Counted from the stretch's first letter, positions 7,520 to 16,768 are shown. The stretch: DNA of 64,000 nucleotides from Collinsella sp. (GCA_019414045.1 DXMW01000004.1:61418-125417); one strand, 5' to 3'. A program made the numbers and translations. The notes: a model not told the origin generated them from the sequence alone.

Positions 7520-9145
7520 ATGGACGTCCGTGCGGACGGCGATATTGCCGAGAACTTTTGGTGGCGGCGTACAACGCTGACGCGTCGCAGTCCTCTGTAT
7601 GACGCCTGCGTATCGGCGGGGCTGCTAGCCGCGGCGACGATTGTGGGCGCGCTGCTCGACCATCCGGGGCTCGCGCCGAGCATCATGATCGTCTATGTGT
7701 TCGCCGTGCAGCTGTGCGCTTTCTTTACCTGGAGCCGCCTGTACTGCCTGCTGAGCTCGGCTGCCGCCGTGGCGCTCTACAACTTCTTGTTTGTCGACCC
7801 GCGCTACGCGCTGTCGTTTATCGACCGCGTCTATCCCGGCATGTTCTTTATCATGTTTGCGGTCTCGCTCGTATCGAGCTCGATCGCGCTGGCCCTGCGC
7901 CGCGCCTTGGCGCAGGCTGCCGCCAGCGACCGTCGCACGCAGATGGTGCTCGAGACCAACCGCATGCTGCAGCGGTGTGGCGATCAGCAACAGATTGTGC
8001 ACGCTATGGCAACGCAGCTGGCGCGTCTTTCGGACTGTCCGGTCGTGTGGTATAGCGCCGATGCCGATAACGATGACCTGCTGCCGCGCACGACGTACAC
8101 GGCCGTGGGCGATGCCGCGCCGGTACACCAGCTGGCGCCGCAGATGCCGCCGCGGCTCTCGGCGTCCGCCTATGTGGGAACGCCGCTCGATGCCACCTAT
8201 GGCGCCTCGGCGTTCTACGGCATATACCTGACCGTGCGCTCGGGCGACACCATGGTGCGCGCGGGCGATCCCGCCTCGGTGGTGGGGGTGTTCGCCATTG
8301 TCGCCGAGCCCGATGCGCTGACGCCCGAGGAGCGGACGCTTGCCGATGCCATCGTGAGCGAAGGCGAGCTGGCGCTCGATCGCGCCCGCGCCATGGAGGC
8401 TCGCGAGGAAGCGGCGGTGCTCGCCAAAAACGAACAGCTGCGTGCCAACTTGCTGCGCTCCATCTCGCACGACCTGCGTACGCCGCTCACCAGTATTTCG
8501 GGTAATGCCGACGTGTTGCTCGACCAGGGCTCGACCGGCACGGCCGTGCTCGACGACCAGACACGCCGCGGCATGCTCCTATCCATTCGCTCGGACGCGC
8601 AATGGCTCAACGCCACTGTCGAGAATCTGCTCGCCATCACCAAGCTCGAGGGTGGCGGTATGCGCCTGTCGACCACGCTCGAGCTCATGGACGATATCGT
8701 CGAGGAGGCGCTGCGCCACGTGAACCCGGCCGTGCGCGAGCACGACCTTAAGGTGGTGGCGTGCGATGAGCCGGCGCTCGTCAACGTCGACGCGCGCCTG
8801 ATGGTGCAGCTGGTGGTCAATCTGGTGAACAACGCCATTGCCTATACGCCCGCGGGCTCGCATATCGTAATCTCGATTGGCGTCCATGATGGATGCGTGG
8901 CGTGCTCGGTTGCTGATGATGGCCCGGGCATTGCGCCCGAGGACCGCGAGCGGATCTTTGAGTCGTTCTACACCGCCAACCATGGCCTGGCCGACAGCTG
9001 CCGCAGTGTGGGCTTGGGGCTTTCGCTCTGCCGCTCCATTGCGCTGGCGCATGGCGGTAGCATAGAGGTTGCCGCGGCGGACCCGCACGGCTCGGTCTTT
9101 ACGATCGAGCTTCCCGCCGCCGACGTTTCGTTTGATAAGGAGTAG
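7520..9145 (+). CDS. KdpD-like sensor histidine kinase lacking the N-terminal KdpD/Usp domains
   Basis: A 541-residue membrane sensor kinase. Residues about 25-130 form a four-helix DUF4118-type membrane region (VDPRYALSF motif included), residues about 150-290 a GAF-like region, then the H-box SISHDLRTPLTSI (His near 316), N-box NLVNNAIAYTP near 433, DDGPGI and GLGLSLC. This is the C-terminal part of KdpD. The roughly 370-residue cytoplasmic N-terminal KdpD and Usp-like domains are absent. The stop is 4 bases before the response regulator start, so the two are co-translated. Position next to kup suggests control of K+ homeostasis; no kdpFABC genes are in the window. Confidence 0.88.
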   Translation: MDVRADGDIAENFWWRRTTLTRRSPLYDACVSAGLLAAATIVGALLDHPGLAPSIMIVYVFAVQLCAFFTWSRLYCLLSSAAAVALYNFLFVDPRYALSFIDRVYPGMFFIMFAVSLVSSSIALALRRALAQAAASDRRTQMVLETNRMLQRCGDQQQIVHAMATQLARLSDCPVVWYSADADNDDLLPRTTYTAVGDAAPVHQLAPQMPPRLSASAYVGTPLDATYGASAFYGIYLTVRSGDTMVRAGDPASVVGVFAIVAEPDALTPEERTLADAIVSEGELALDRARAMEAREEAAVLAKNEQLRANLLRSISHDLRTPLTSISGNADVLLDQGSTGTAVLDDQTRRGMLLSIRSDAQWLNATVENLLAITKLEGGGMRLSTTLELMDDIVEEALRHVNPAVREHDLKVVACDEPALVNVDARLMVQLVVNLVNNAIAYTPAGSHIVISIGVHDGCVACSVADDGPGIAPEDRERIFESFYTANHGLADSCRSVGLGLSLCRSIALAHGGSIEVAAADPHGSVFTIELPAADVSFDKE

Positions 9146-9149
9146 CGCT

Positions 9150-9863
9150 GTGCCGAACTCTGCCGTGAAACCGCTCATCTTGGTCGTTGAGGACGATCCC
9201 GCCGTCCGCAACCTTATCGTCGCCGCGCTCGAGGCGCACGGCTTGCGCCATATGGCCGTGGAGACCGCACATGCTGCCATCGCCGCCGCCTCGTCGCAGG
9301 CGCCGAGCATTGTGCTGCTCGATCTGGGCCTGCCCGATATGGACGGCGTCAAGGTGGTGGAGTCGGTGCGCACGTGGTCGGGCATGCCGATCATCGTGGT
9401 CTCGGCGCGCAGCGAGGACGCGGACAAGATCCGCGCGCTCGATGCTGGTGCCGACGACTACCTGACCAAGCCGTTTTCGGTCGAGGAACTGCTCGCGCGC
9501 ATTCGCACGACGCTCAGGCGCCTTTCGTATGCGCAAACGGGCGGCGTTGCCTCCGAGGGCTCGTTCGATACCGGTGAGCTGCATATCGATTTTGATGCCG
9601 GCATTGCCATGATGGATGGCGAGGAACTGCACCTGACGCCGATCGAGTACAAGCTCCTGTGTCTGCTGGCGCACAACGCCGACAAGGTGTTGACGCACCA
9701 GTTTATCCTGCACGAGATTTGGGGCACGGCGACCAAGAGCGACTTGGCGAGCCTGCGCGTCTTTATGGGCACGCTGCGCAAGAAGATCGAGTCCGACCCC
9801 GCGCATCCGCGCTATATCCAGACGCACGTGGGTATTGGTTACCGATTGGTCATCCAAGGCTAG
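9150..9863 (+). CDS. KdpE-like response regulator, OmpR/PhoB type
   Basis: A 237-residue two-domain regulator. The receiver domain shows the acidic pair EDD at 14-16, phospho-acceptor Asp58 (VLLDLGLPDMDG) and the conserved LTKPF Lys near 107. The C-terminal winged helix (about 140-237) ends in the usual YIQTHVGIGYRL motif of OmpR-type DNA-binding domains. GTG at 9150 follows AAGGAG by 7 bases, and this SD sits within the end of the kinase gene, indicating translational coupling. The likely targets are kup or other potassium genes, which is inference. Confidence 0.9.
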   Translation: MPNSAVKPLILVVEDDPAVRNLIVAALEAHGLRHMAVETAHAAIAAASSQAPSIVLLDLGLPDMDGVKVVESVRTWSGMPIIVVSARSEDADKIRALDAGADDYLTKPFSVEELLARIRTTLRRLSYAQTGGVASEGSFDTGELHIDFDAGIAMMDGEELHLTPIEYKLLCLLAHNADKVLTHQFILHEIWGTATKSDLASLRVFMGTLRKKIESDPAHPRYIQTHVGIGYRLVIQG

Positions 9864-9888
9864 ATCGCCAACCACCATCCCAATATGA

Positions 9889-9953
9889 GTTGCGGTGAAA
9901 TACGGTCTAAATTTGCCTAATTCCAGGCAAAACAGTCCGTATTCCACAGCAAC
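9889..9953. terminator. Bidirectional terminator between convergent genes
   Basis: An imperfect long stem runs from GTTGCGGTG (9889) to CACAGCAAC (9953), with the perfect inner stem TTTGCCT/AGGCAAA around AATTCC. It separates the response regulator from rlmKL and could stop transcripts from both sides. Confidence 0.65.
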
Positions 9954-9957
9954 TTTG

Positions 9958-12516
9958 TTATTTGCCCTTGGGCTTGCTGGCGTAGAACTTCTTCTTTTTG
10001 GGCTTGCCGGCGGGGAAGGGCTTGCCGGCAAAGTTGGACTTGCCGTTGCCGGCCTGCGCGTGCGCGGGTACTGCCGCACGTGTCTTGCGGGCCTCGGGGT
10101 TGCGCAGTTCCTCGACGCGCTCGGCAATTTCCTCGGCGCTAAAGCCGACCTCGGCCATGGCGTCCTCGATGGGCAGGTGGCGCACGATGTAGCAGTGGTG
10201 CACTTTCTGGTTGCGCGCGAAGTCCTCGGGGATGGTCTGCGCCGTAATGTCCTCCAGCACCACGCCCGCGCGGGCGAGCTTGCGCGTTTCGGGGCGGAAG
10301 CCGCGCAGGTTGCAGCTAAAGATGGCATGGCCGCCCTGCGCGAGCAGGCGCGATACGCCGGCCAAAAGCTCAACATGGTCGCGCTGGACATCCCAGGTGC
10401 GACGGCCCATCTTGGACGAGTTCGAGAACGTTGGCGGGTCGACAAAGATCAGGTCCCAGCGGTTGCGCGTCTGGCGCTGGTCGCGAATCCAGGCGAGCAC
10501 GTCGTCGCGCACAAAATGATGCTGAGGCCCCACAAAGCCGTTCTGGCACATGTTGCGCTCGGCCCAGTCCAGATAGGTGTTGGAGAGGTCGACCGTCACG
10601 GTCTCCTCGACGCCGCCATCGGCCGCGTAGCAGGTGGCAGTGCCGGTGTAGGCAAACAGGTTGAGGAAGCGGCGCGCCTGCTTGGCGTGCTCGCGCACCA
10701 GGTTGCGGGTGACGCGGTGGTCCAAGAAGATGCCCACGTCCAGGTAGTCGTCAAAGTTGACGGCAAAGGTGAGGCCGCCCTCTTCGATGAGCGGGAGGCG
10801 ACGGCGCGCGATGTTGGCGCGTTCGCCCGATCCGCCCTTGCCGGCGCCCTGCTTGCCGTACTGCGAGCCACCGCGCGAACGCATGCGGGCCTTGGCGTGC
10901 ACATGCTCGGCGGGAACATCTAGGATGCGCGGCGCGATAGCCAGAATGTCGAGCATACGGGCCTGAGCCAGTGCGGGGTCGATGGTCTTGGGCGCGGCGT
11001 ATTCGGCGATGACGAGCCAGCGGCCCGGAGTCTGCGGGCAACCCTCGTACAGATCGATGGCGGCGGAGTAGTCGGGCAGGTCGGCATCGTAGACGCGGTA
11101 GCAGCTCACGCCCTCGCGCTTGGCCCACTTGCGGCGCAGACGGGCATTCTTGCGCAGGCGGTTGGCGAACTGCCCGGACTCGGGGATGAGCACGGGCAGC
11201 GGCTTGCCGTCGCCCAGGTCGAGCGTGGCGGCAGGTTCGGGCATGGGGGTGTTGGCGGCTTCGTCTTCGGCATCTGCGGTCTTGTCCTCGGCATCCGTGC
11301 TGGTCGCAGCTTCAAATGCCGCGGCAGCGTGGTCAAGCGAGGGCCAAACCTCAATAGTCGCCTCTTCGTTGTTGGGCATGACGGCGATGGAGCGCGCGGG
11401 CTCGGCATGGAGCGCGCGGGCCATAAGGCCGTCGCGAGTGAGCGCGGCGACCGGTGCGGTAGCGAGCTCGGGCGCGCGGCGCAGCTCGCCGACCAGCGTC
11501 ATGGCGTCGTGCATGAGCGAAAGCGGCGTCTCGGTGGTGTCTGCGACCACGGCAACGCCGGCGACAGCACCCGCATGGTCCAGCACGGTGGCGGGCTTAG
11601 CGGCGCAAAAATCGACAAAGCGCTTGTAGCCGGCGCACTTGACCATGCGCTCGGCGGTCTTGCGGGCGGCGGGGTCGATGTCCACGGCCACGATGCGCGC
11701 CTGGCGCTCGCGCGCCGCCGCCTCGCGCTCGCGCGCCTCGGCAAGCAGCTGCTCCCATAGGGCGGCATCGTGCAGCTGCCAGCCCTCAAAGCCCCAGCGC
11801 TCGCGTGCGGCGCCCGGGGCGCGGTCGGTCAGAATGTTCACGGCCTCCAGCAGCAGGCCGCCGCCGGCGCACGAGGCGTCGATCAGCGTGGGCAGGGCCT
11901 CGTTTTCGTAGTCGTCGGCCGTCAACTCGCGCTCGCACAATGCGGTCCAGCCAACTTGAGCCAGCACCAGAGCGGCGTAGTCGGGGCGCAGCACGTGAGT
12001 GCCCTCGCCGGCGCGAGTCGCTGCGGGCGGCAGGCGCTTGAACAGCGGATCGCCCGAAAGGTCCAGGCTTATGCTCGCGCGGCGCTGGCGCAGCGAGAGC
12101 AGCAGGTGGACATCGGGGTCGGCGGCATCGACATCGGCGCGACGGCCCGTGGCCTCGGCCAGGCGGTCGCACAGCGCGTCCTTGGCGCGCAGGGCCGAGA
12201 AGCGCGTGTTGCGCAGCCGCTCGGTCACGCCGCGGGCGGTGATGGCAATGGTGGCACCGGGGCGAACGATGTTTTCCCAGGCAATGTCATAAACGCCGCC
12301 GTACAGCTCGTCGGCATCCTGCGCCTCAAAGCGTCCAAGCACCACAAACACGCGGCTGGCCAGGCGCGACCACAGACAGGCGCGGTAGCCTTCTTCGAGC
12401 TCGCCCTCAAACGTAGTGCGGCCTTTCAGGCGGCGGACATGCGAAAGCCCGAGGCGTTTAAGCTCATCGGCGAGTGCGGACTCAAAGCCCTCGGGGCAGC
12501 TTGCGTAAAATTCCAT
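9958..12516 (-). CDS. rlmKL: Bifunctional-type 23S rRNA methyltransferase RlmKL with a degenerate RlmL domain
   Basis: An 852-residue protein with the full RlmKL architecture: THUMP region (about 1-165), a first Rossmann methyltransferase domain (about 170-400), then the RlmK domain (about 430-830) with NRLRKN, CYRVYDADLPDYS, NLFAYTGTATCYA and the active-site VDPPTFSNS near 697. The RlmK half looks intact and should methylate G2069 to m7G. In the first domain, the SAM motif DPMCGSGT of E. coli reads DASCAGGG, and the catalytic NPPYGERL segment is not recognisable, so the m2G2445 activity is probably lost. A low-complexity Ala/Glu stretch links the halves. ATG at 12516 follows GAGG. The C-terminus is Lys-rich. 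Confidence 0.88.
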   Translation of the reverse strand: MEFYASCPEGFESALADELKRLGLSHVRRLKGRTTFEGELEEGYRACLWSRLASRVFVVLGRFEAQDADELYGGVYDIAWENIVRPGATIAITARGVTERLRNTRFSALRAKDALCDRLAEATGRRADVDAADPDVHLLLSLRQRRASISLDLSGDPLFKRLPPAATRAGEGTHVLRPDYAALVLAQVGWTALCERELTADDYENEALPTLIDASCAGGGLLLEAVNILTDRAPGAARERWGFEGWQLHDAALWEQLLAEAREREAAARERQARIVAVDIDPAARKTAERMVKCAGYKRFVDFCAAKPATVLDHAGAVAGVAVVADTTETPLSLMHDAMTLVGELRRAPELATAPVAALTRDGLMARALHAEPARSIAVMPNNEEATIEVWPSLDHAAAAFEAATSTDAEDKTADAEDEAANTPMPEPAATLDLGDGKPLPVLIPESGQFANRLRKNARLRRKWAKREGVSCYRVYDADLPDYSAAIDLYEGCPQTPGRWLVIAEYAAPKTIDPALAQARMLDILAIAPRILDVPAEHVHAKARMRSRGGSQYGKQGAGKGGSGERANIARRRLPLIEEGGLTFAVNFDDYLDVGIFLDHRVTRNLVREHAKQARRFLNLFAYTGTATCYAADGGVEETVTVDLSNTYLDWAERNMCQNGFVGPQHHFVRDDVLAWIRDQRQTRNRWDLIFVDPPTFSNSSKMGRRTWDVQRDHVELLAGVSRLLAQGGHAIFSCNLRGFRPETRKLARAGVVLEDITAQTIPEDFARNQKVHHCYIVRHLPIEDAMAEVGFSAEEIAERVEELRNPEARKTRAAVPAHAQAGNGKSNFAGKPFPAGKPKKKKFYASKPKGK

Positions 12517-12591
12517 GGGTGACCTCTCTGGTTGCGTCGCTCCATTATATGATGGATGCTTCGTTTGCCATCGCCCTCGAAAGGAACCCAT
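12517..12591. promoter_or_regulatory. Divergent promoter region of rlmKL and the HAD gene
   Basis: A 75-base spacer between two divergent starts holds the palindrome TCCATTATATGATGGA, whose core can serve as a -10 region in either direction. Placement is clear but hexamers are weak. Confidence 0.35.
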
Positions 12592-13419
12592 ATGATTGAT
12601 GCGTGCCCCGATTCCGCCGTGCTCTTTTTTGACGTGGACGGCACGCTGACGTCGTTCGATCCCGACGATATGACTGATAAGGACTTTTCGGCGGTTCGTC
12701 CCTCGCAGACGGTGGTTGAGGCGTTCCGTGCACTGCGCGATGCGGGGCACAAGGCATTTATCTGCACGGGCCGCCCCCTGTGGCTTATCGCCGATAGCCT
12801 GCGCGCGCTCGACCCGGCGGGTATCGTTGCCATGGCGGGCGCCACACTCGAGGTCGAGGGCCGCGTGGTGCATGAGGAGTGCTTTGACGAGGGCATTGTC
12901 GAGGAGCTTGCGCGCCGCATTGCCGCGGCAGGGTTCGAGGCCTTTTTCGAGGCCAACGAGGCGACCTTTGCGCTGGAGCCTGCGGGCGTTGAGCAGTCGT
13001 CTTTGATCGGCACCGCTGTGGTGCACAGTGCCGAGGAAATGCGCATCGACGGTCATCTGCGCGTGGGCAAGGTGTGCCTTAACGCAGCCGACTTGGCTCG
13101 CGTGGCCAACGACGACGGCTTTATCGATCGCAACTTTGAGCTGTGCAATACCGGCGGTTCGAACCGCGAGCTGAGTCCCAAGGGTATTGACAAGGGCGTG
13201 GGCGTGGCGCGGGCGCTGGAGTATCTGGGTCGCGTGGGCAACGAGCGCACCTTTGGCTTTGGCGATTCGGGCAACGATCTGGGCATGCTTGCCGCCGTCG
13301 AGACGGCTGTGGCCATGGGCAATGCCATGCCCGAGGTCAAGGCGGTCGCCGACTACGTGACCGACGACGTCGCGAACGACGGCACCGTCACCGCGATGCA
13401 ACATTTCGGCCTCATCTAA
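12592..13419 (+). CDS. Cof-type HAD-IIB family phosphatase
   Basis: A 275-residue haloacid dehalogenase-superfamily hydrolase. Motif I is FFDVDGTLT near residue 13 with the two catalytic Asp, motif II is CTGRP, and motif IV is FGDSGNDLGML near 225. The cap inserted between motifs II and III is the C2B type, as in Cof/YwpJ sugar-phosphate phosphatases. It probably dephosphorylates a small metabolite such as a sugar phosphate or pyridoxal phosphate; the substrate cannot be read. ATG at 12592 follows AAGGA by 6 bases. It is divergent from rlmKL. Confidence 0.88.
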   Translation: MIDACPDSAVLFFDVDGTLTSFDPDDMTDKDFSAVRPSQTVVEAFRALRDAGHKAFICTGRPLWLIADSLRALDPAGIVAMAGATLEVEGRVVHEECFDEGIVEELARRIAAAGFEAFFEANEATFALEPAGVEQSSLIGTAVVHSAEEMRIDGHLRVGKVCLNAADLARVANDDGFIDRNFELCNTGGSNRELSPKGIDKGVGVARALEYLGRVGNERTFGFGDSGNDLGMLAAVETAVAMGNAMPEVKAVADYVTDDVANDGTVTAMQHFGLI

Positions 13420-13612
13420 TGAATCTCGCCTTCTGACGTTTGCTCAAACTGCGACTCTTTGCTTTTGCATGCTCAATCGATTTATCAATCCAAACACTGA
13501 GGTGTTTATGCCGTTCGCCGAGAAGATAGAAAACCGCAGTTCACGCCTTGATAAACGTAGGTAAAGTGTTTAGCAGCTTAACGCCCATATGCAAACGAAA
13601 GGAATCAGGCAG

Positions 13613-14317
13613 ATGGCAATCAAGGTGTTCGCTGACGGTGCAAACCTCGAGGGCATGCTCGACATGTACGAGAACGGCAACGTTCAGGGTTTCACGACCA
13701 ACCCGTCCCTTATGAAAAAGGGCGGCGTGACGGATTACCGCGCGTTTGCCAAGGAGGTCCTGGCCCACATCACCGATGTGTCCGTGTCGTTTGAGGTCTT
13801 TGCCGACGACGTCGAGACCATGGAGGTCGAGGCCCGCGAGATCGCTACCTGGGCGGATAATGTCTACGTCAAGATTCCGTGCGTGACCACCAAGGGCGAG
13901 TCCACCGCCGAGCTGGTGCGCAAGCTTTCGGCCGATGGCATCAAGGTCAACGTCACCACCATCTTTACGCCTACGCAGGTCGACGAGATGGTCGAGGCCG
14001 TTGATGCCGAGACGCCGTCCATCATCTCGCTCTTTGCCGGCCGTATCGCTGACACCGGCGTCGATCCCATTCCGTTTATGACGGAGTCGGTGAAGAAGGC
14101 CGCCGCCAAGCCCAACTGCGAGGTCCTGTGGGCGTCCACGCGTGAGCTTATCAATATTTACCAGGCGGAAGGATGCGGTTGCCAGATCATCACGGTGCCC
14201 AACAGCATCCTGGCCAAGCGTAAGAACATCGGCCGTGACCCGTACGAGGTCTCGCTCGATACCGTGCGCGGTTTTGCCAAGGATATCGCCGCTTTGGGCT
14301 TCCATATTCTGCCGTAA
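13613..14317 (+). CDS. tal: Transaldolase family protein (small Tal/FSA type)
   Basis: A 234-residue TIM-barrel aldolase of the short transaldolase/fructose-6-phosphate aldolase group. Visible features are FTTNPSL near residue 27 and the Schiff-base Lys87 in NVYVKIP, then TTIFTPTQ and SLFAGRIADTG. Members transfer dihydroxyacetone units in the pentose phosphate pathway or cleave fructose-6-phosphate. ATG at 13613 lies 9 bases after AAAGGA. An in-frame ATG at 13589 would add 8 residues. The last codons (GFHILP) are duplicated about 76 bases downstream as part of a repeat element. Confidence 0.88.
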   Translation: MAIKVFADGANLEGMLDMYENGNVQGFTTNPSLMKKGGVTDYRAFAKEVLAHITDVSVSFEVFADDVETMEVEAREIATWADNVYVKIPCVTTKGESTAELVRKLSADGIKVNVTTIFTPTQVDEMVEAVDAETPSIISLFAGRIADTGVDPIPFMTESVKKAAAKPNCEVLWASTRELINIYQAEGCGCQIITVPNSILAKRKNIGRDPYEVSLDTVRGFAKDIAALGFHILP

Positions 14318-14372
14318 CGCGAACACTGACTACGCCGCGGGCTGCCGACACGAGCTTGCCAGTAGGTTGGTG

Positions 14373-14609
14373 ATAGGCTTCCATATCCTGCCGTGGACAA
14401 AGGTACCCCCGCCTGCGCCGTGCAAAATTGAGAGTATTCAGCAAGGTAAAGGCTTTTACCAGCTGGTTGAAGCACGGAACAACCCCCGTTTTGGCTCTGA
14501 TGACGCTAAAACGGGGGCTGTTTTTGACGTTATTGTCTCTGAGGGGCGTTCGGAGCGGCGGAAATTGCAGAATACTCGCGATTTTGCACGTTGCTACAGG
14601 GGGTACCTT
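14373..14609. repeat. Long inverted repeat with tal 3'-end duplication
   Basis: Arms 14400-14439 and 14570-14609 are complementary over most of 40 bases, with AAGGTACCCCC, CGTGCAAAAT and GAGTATTC blocks conserved and an 8-base unpaired segment. Just left of it, 14374-14392 repeats the last coding bases of tal (TCCATATTCTGCCG versus TCCATATCCTGCCG). The right arm ends 12 bases before the tex stop. The 303-base gap between tal and tex is almost wholly this element. Confidence 0.75.
14483..14525 (+). terminator. Terminator hairpin nested in the inverted repeat
   Basis: CCCCCGTTTT (14483-14492) pairs with AAAACGGGGG (14508-14517), followed by CTGTTTTT. Orientation fits transcription from tal. 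Confidence 0.7.
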
Positions 14610-14620
14610 GCTTTGACGGT

Positions 14621-16768
14621 TTACTTCCCCTGCACCATGGTGAGGGAGATTTTCTTGCGGTCCCGATCGACCTTTTCGACCCACACCTTTACCGTGTCAC
14701 CGACGCGCACCACGTCGCTCGGGTGCTTGACAAAGCGGTTGGCCAGCTTGGAGATGTGCACGAGGCCGTCCTGGTGCACGCCCACGTCGACAAAGGCGCC
14801 AAAGTCGACGACGTTGCGCACTGTGCCCTTGAGTTCCATGCCGGGTTCCAGGTCATCGATGGAAAGCGCCGAGCGGCTAAAGACCACCTCGGGCGCGTCG
14901 TCGCGCGGGTCGCGCCCGGGCTTCTTGAGCTCGTTGACGATGTCGATGAGCGTCAGGGTGCCGCAGTCCAGGTCGCTTGCCAGTGCCGAGATGCTGCCCA
15001 GGCGGCGCTCGATGTCGGGCACGCCGCCACGGCTGAGCTCGCTTGTCGCAACGCCGGCGCGTTCCAGGACGGCCGTGGCCACCTCGTAGCTCTCAGGGTG
15101 GACACTTGTCGCGTCGAGTGGGTTCTTGCCGCCACTGATGCGCAGGAAGCCCGCGGCGTTGAGATACGCCTTGGGCCCCAGCTTGGGGACCTTCTTAAGC
15201 TGACGGCGATCGGTAAAGGCGCCGTTTTCCTCGCGGTAGGCCACGATATTCTTGGCCACGCTCGGTGTGATGCCAGATACATATCCCAGCAGGCTCGCGC
15301 TCGCGGTGTTTACATCGACGCCCACGCGGTTGACGACGTCCTCCACCACGTAGCCCAGGGTGCGCGAAAGCTCGGCTTGGTCAAGATCGTGCTGGTACTG
15401 GCCGACGCCGATGGACTGGGGCGGAATCTTGACGAGCTCTGCCAGCGGGTCTTGCAGGCGGCGGCCTAGGCTCATGGCGCCGCGCACGGTGACGTCCAGG
15501 TCGGGATATTCCTGGCTGGCGAGCTCGGAGGCGGAGTACACAGATGCGCCGGCCTCGTTGACGATGGTGTAGCGCAACCCGGGCGCCTGCTCGGTAATGA
15601 ACTCCGAGACGACTTCCTCGGTCTCGCGGCTGGCGGTGCCGTTGCCGATGACGATGGTGTTGACGCCGTCCTTCTTGACAAGGCGGGCGAGCTCGCGCTT
15701 GGTGCCGGCGACGTCGTGGCGCGGCTTGGTGGGATAGACCACGCCGTGGTCGAGTAGCTTGCCGGTCTCGTCCATGACGGCGACCTTGCAGCCGGTGCGG
15801 TAGCCCGGATCGAGCGCGAGCACGCGGGCGCCGCGCACGGGGCGCGCCGAGAGCAAGCCCTCGAGATTCTTGGCAAAGACGTTGATGGCCTCGGTCTGGG
15901 CGCGAACGGTGAGTTTGGCGCGGGCCTCGCGCTCCAGCGAGGGGGCCATGAGGCGCTTGTAGCCATCGGCGATGGCGGCGTCAAAGACGGGGGCAAACAC
16001 GCCCTGGCGACGGGGCCAGCGGCTGCCGAGGCGTGCCGTGGCAGCAGCGCCGTCGACGTTCACGCGCACGCGGAGCTTGCCCTCGCGCTCACCGCGGTCG
16101 ATAGCCAGCACGCGGTGGTTGGGTATGCGGCGCAGCGGCTCATCATAGCTGTAGTACGGCTCGTAGGGGGTCTTCTCGGCGGGGTCGGTGGCCTCGACGA
16201 CGATGTCGGCGGTGTTTTGCGTAAAGGCGCGCAGGTCGGCGACGTTCTCGGGATCTTCAGCCACCGTCTCGGCCACGATGTCGGCGGCGCCGGCGAGCGC
16301 CTTTTCGGGCGTGTCGAAGCCGGCCTCCTCGTTGACATAGTCCGCGGCGGCGTCGAGCGCGCTGCCCTTGGCCGAGGCCTGCATGATGATCATGTTGGCG
16401 AGCGGCTCCAGGCCGGCCTCGCGTGCCTTCTGCGCGCGGGTCATGCGCTTTTTGCGGTAGGGCTTGTAGAGGTCCTCGACACGCTGGAGCTGTGTGGCCT
16501 CGCGAATCTGTTGCTCGAGCTCGGGCGTGAGTTTGCCCTGGGCGCCGATGAGCAGAATGACGTCCTCTTTGCGCTGCTCAAGATTACGCAGGTAGGACAG
16601 GCGCTCGTCGAGCGCGCGCAGGGCGACATCGTCCATGCCGCCCGTGGCTTCCTTGCGGTAGCGCGAGATAAAGGGAATGGTGTTTCCCTCGTCGATGAGC
16701 TTGACGGCCGCCTCGACGTTGGCGGCCTTAAGGTTGAGCTCGCGCGCGAGCTGGGCGATAAGATCCAT
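14621..16768 (-). CDS. tex: Tex family RNA-binding protein
   Basis: A 715-residue Tex/YhgF homologue of normal length. The N-terminal helical domain includes NTIPFISRYRKEATG, the central YqgF/RNase H-like domain begins at VLALDPGYRTGCK near residue 325, helix-hairpin-helix segments follow (VGVDVNTAS, LKKVPKLGPKAY), and an S1 RNA-binding domain closes the protein (KGTVRNVVDFGAFVDVG). Tex proteins bind nucleic acids and act in transcription quality control and stress tolerance. ATG at 16768 follows AGGAG by 5 bases; upstream in-frame extension is not supported. The gene is monocistronic. Confidence 0.95.
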   Translation of the reverse strand: MDLIAQLARELNLKAANVEAAVKLIDEGNTIPFISRYRKEATGGMDDVALRALDERLSYLRNLEQRKEDVILLIGAQGKLTPELEQQIREATQLQRVEDLYKPYRKKRMTRAQKAREAGLEPLANMIIMQASAKGSALDAAADYVNEEAGFDTPEKALAGAADIVAETVAEDPENVADLRAFTQNTADIVVEATDPAEKTPYEPYYSYDEPLRRIPNHRVLAIDRGEREGKLRVRVNVDGAAATARLGSRWPRRQGVFAPVFDAAIADGYKRLMAPSLEREARAKLTVRAQTEAINVFAKNLEGLLSARPVRGARVLALDPGYRTGCKVAVMDETGKLLDHGVVYPTKPRHDVAGTKRELARLVKKDGVNTIVIGNGTASRETEEVVSEFITEQAPGLRYTIVNEAGASVYSASELASQEYPDLDVTVRGAMSLGRRLQDPLAELVKIPPQSIGVGQYQHDLDQAELSRTLGYVVEDVVNRVGVDVNTASASLLGYVSGITPSVAKNIVAYREENGAFTDRRQLKKVPKLGPKAYLNAAGFLRISGGKNPLDATSVHPESYEVATAVLERAGVATSELSRGGVPDIERRLGSISALASDLDCGTLTLIDIVNELKKPGRDPRDDAPEVVFSRSALSIDDLEPGMELKGTVRNVVDFGAFVDVGVHQDGLVHISKLANRFVKHPSDVVRVGDTVKVWVEKVDRDRKKISLTMVQGK

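Noticed and set aside
12517..13404. In-frame upstream extension of rlmKL on the minus strand
   Set aside because: It covers the HAD gene in antisense, while homology to RlmKL starts at MEFYASCPEGFE with its own SD.
14400..14609. Insertion sequence remnant
   Set aside because: There is no transposase fragment between the arms; only a terminator hairpin and short stems are visible.
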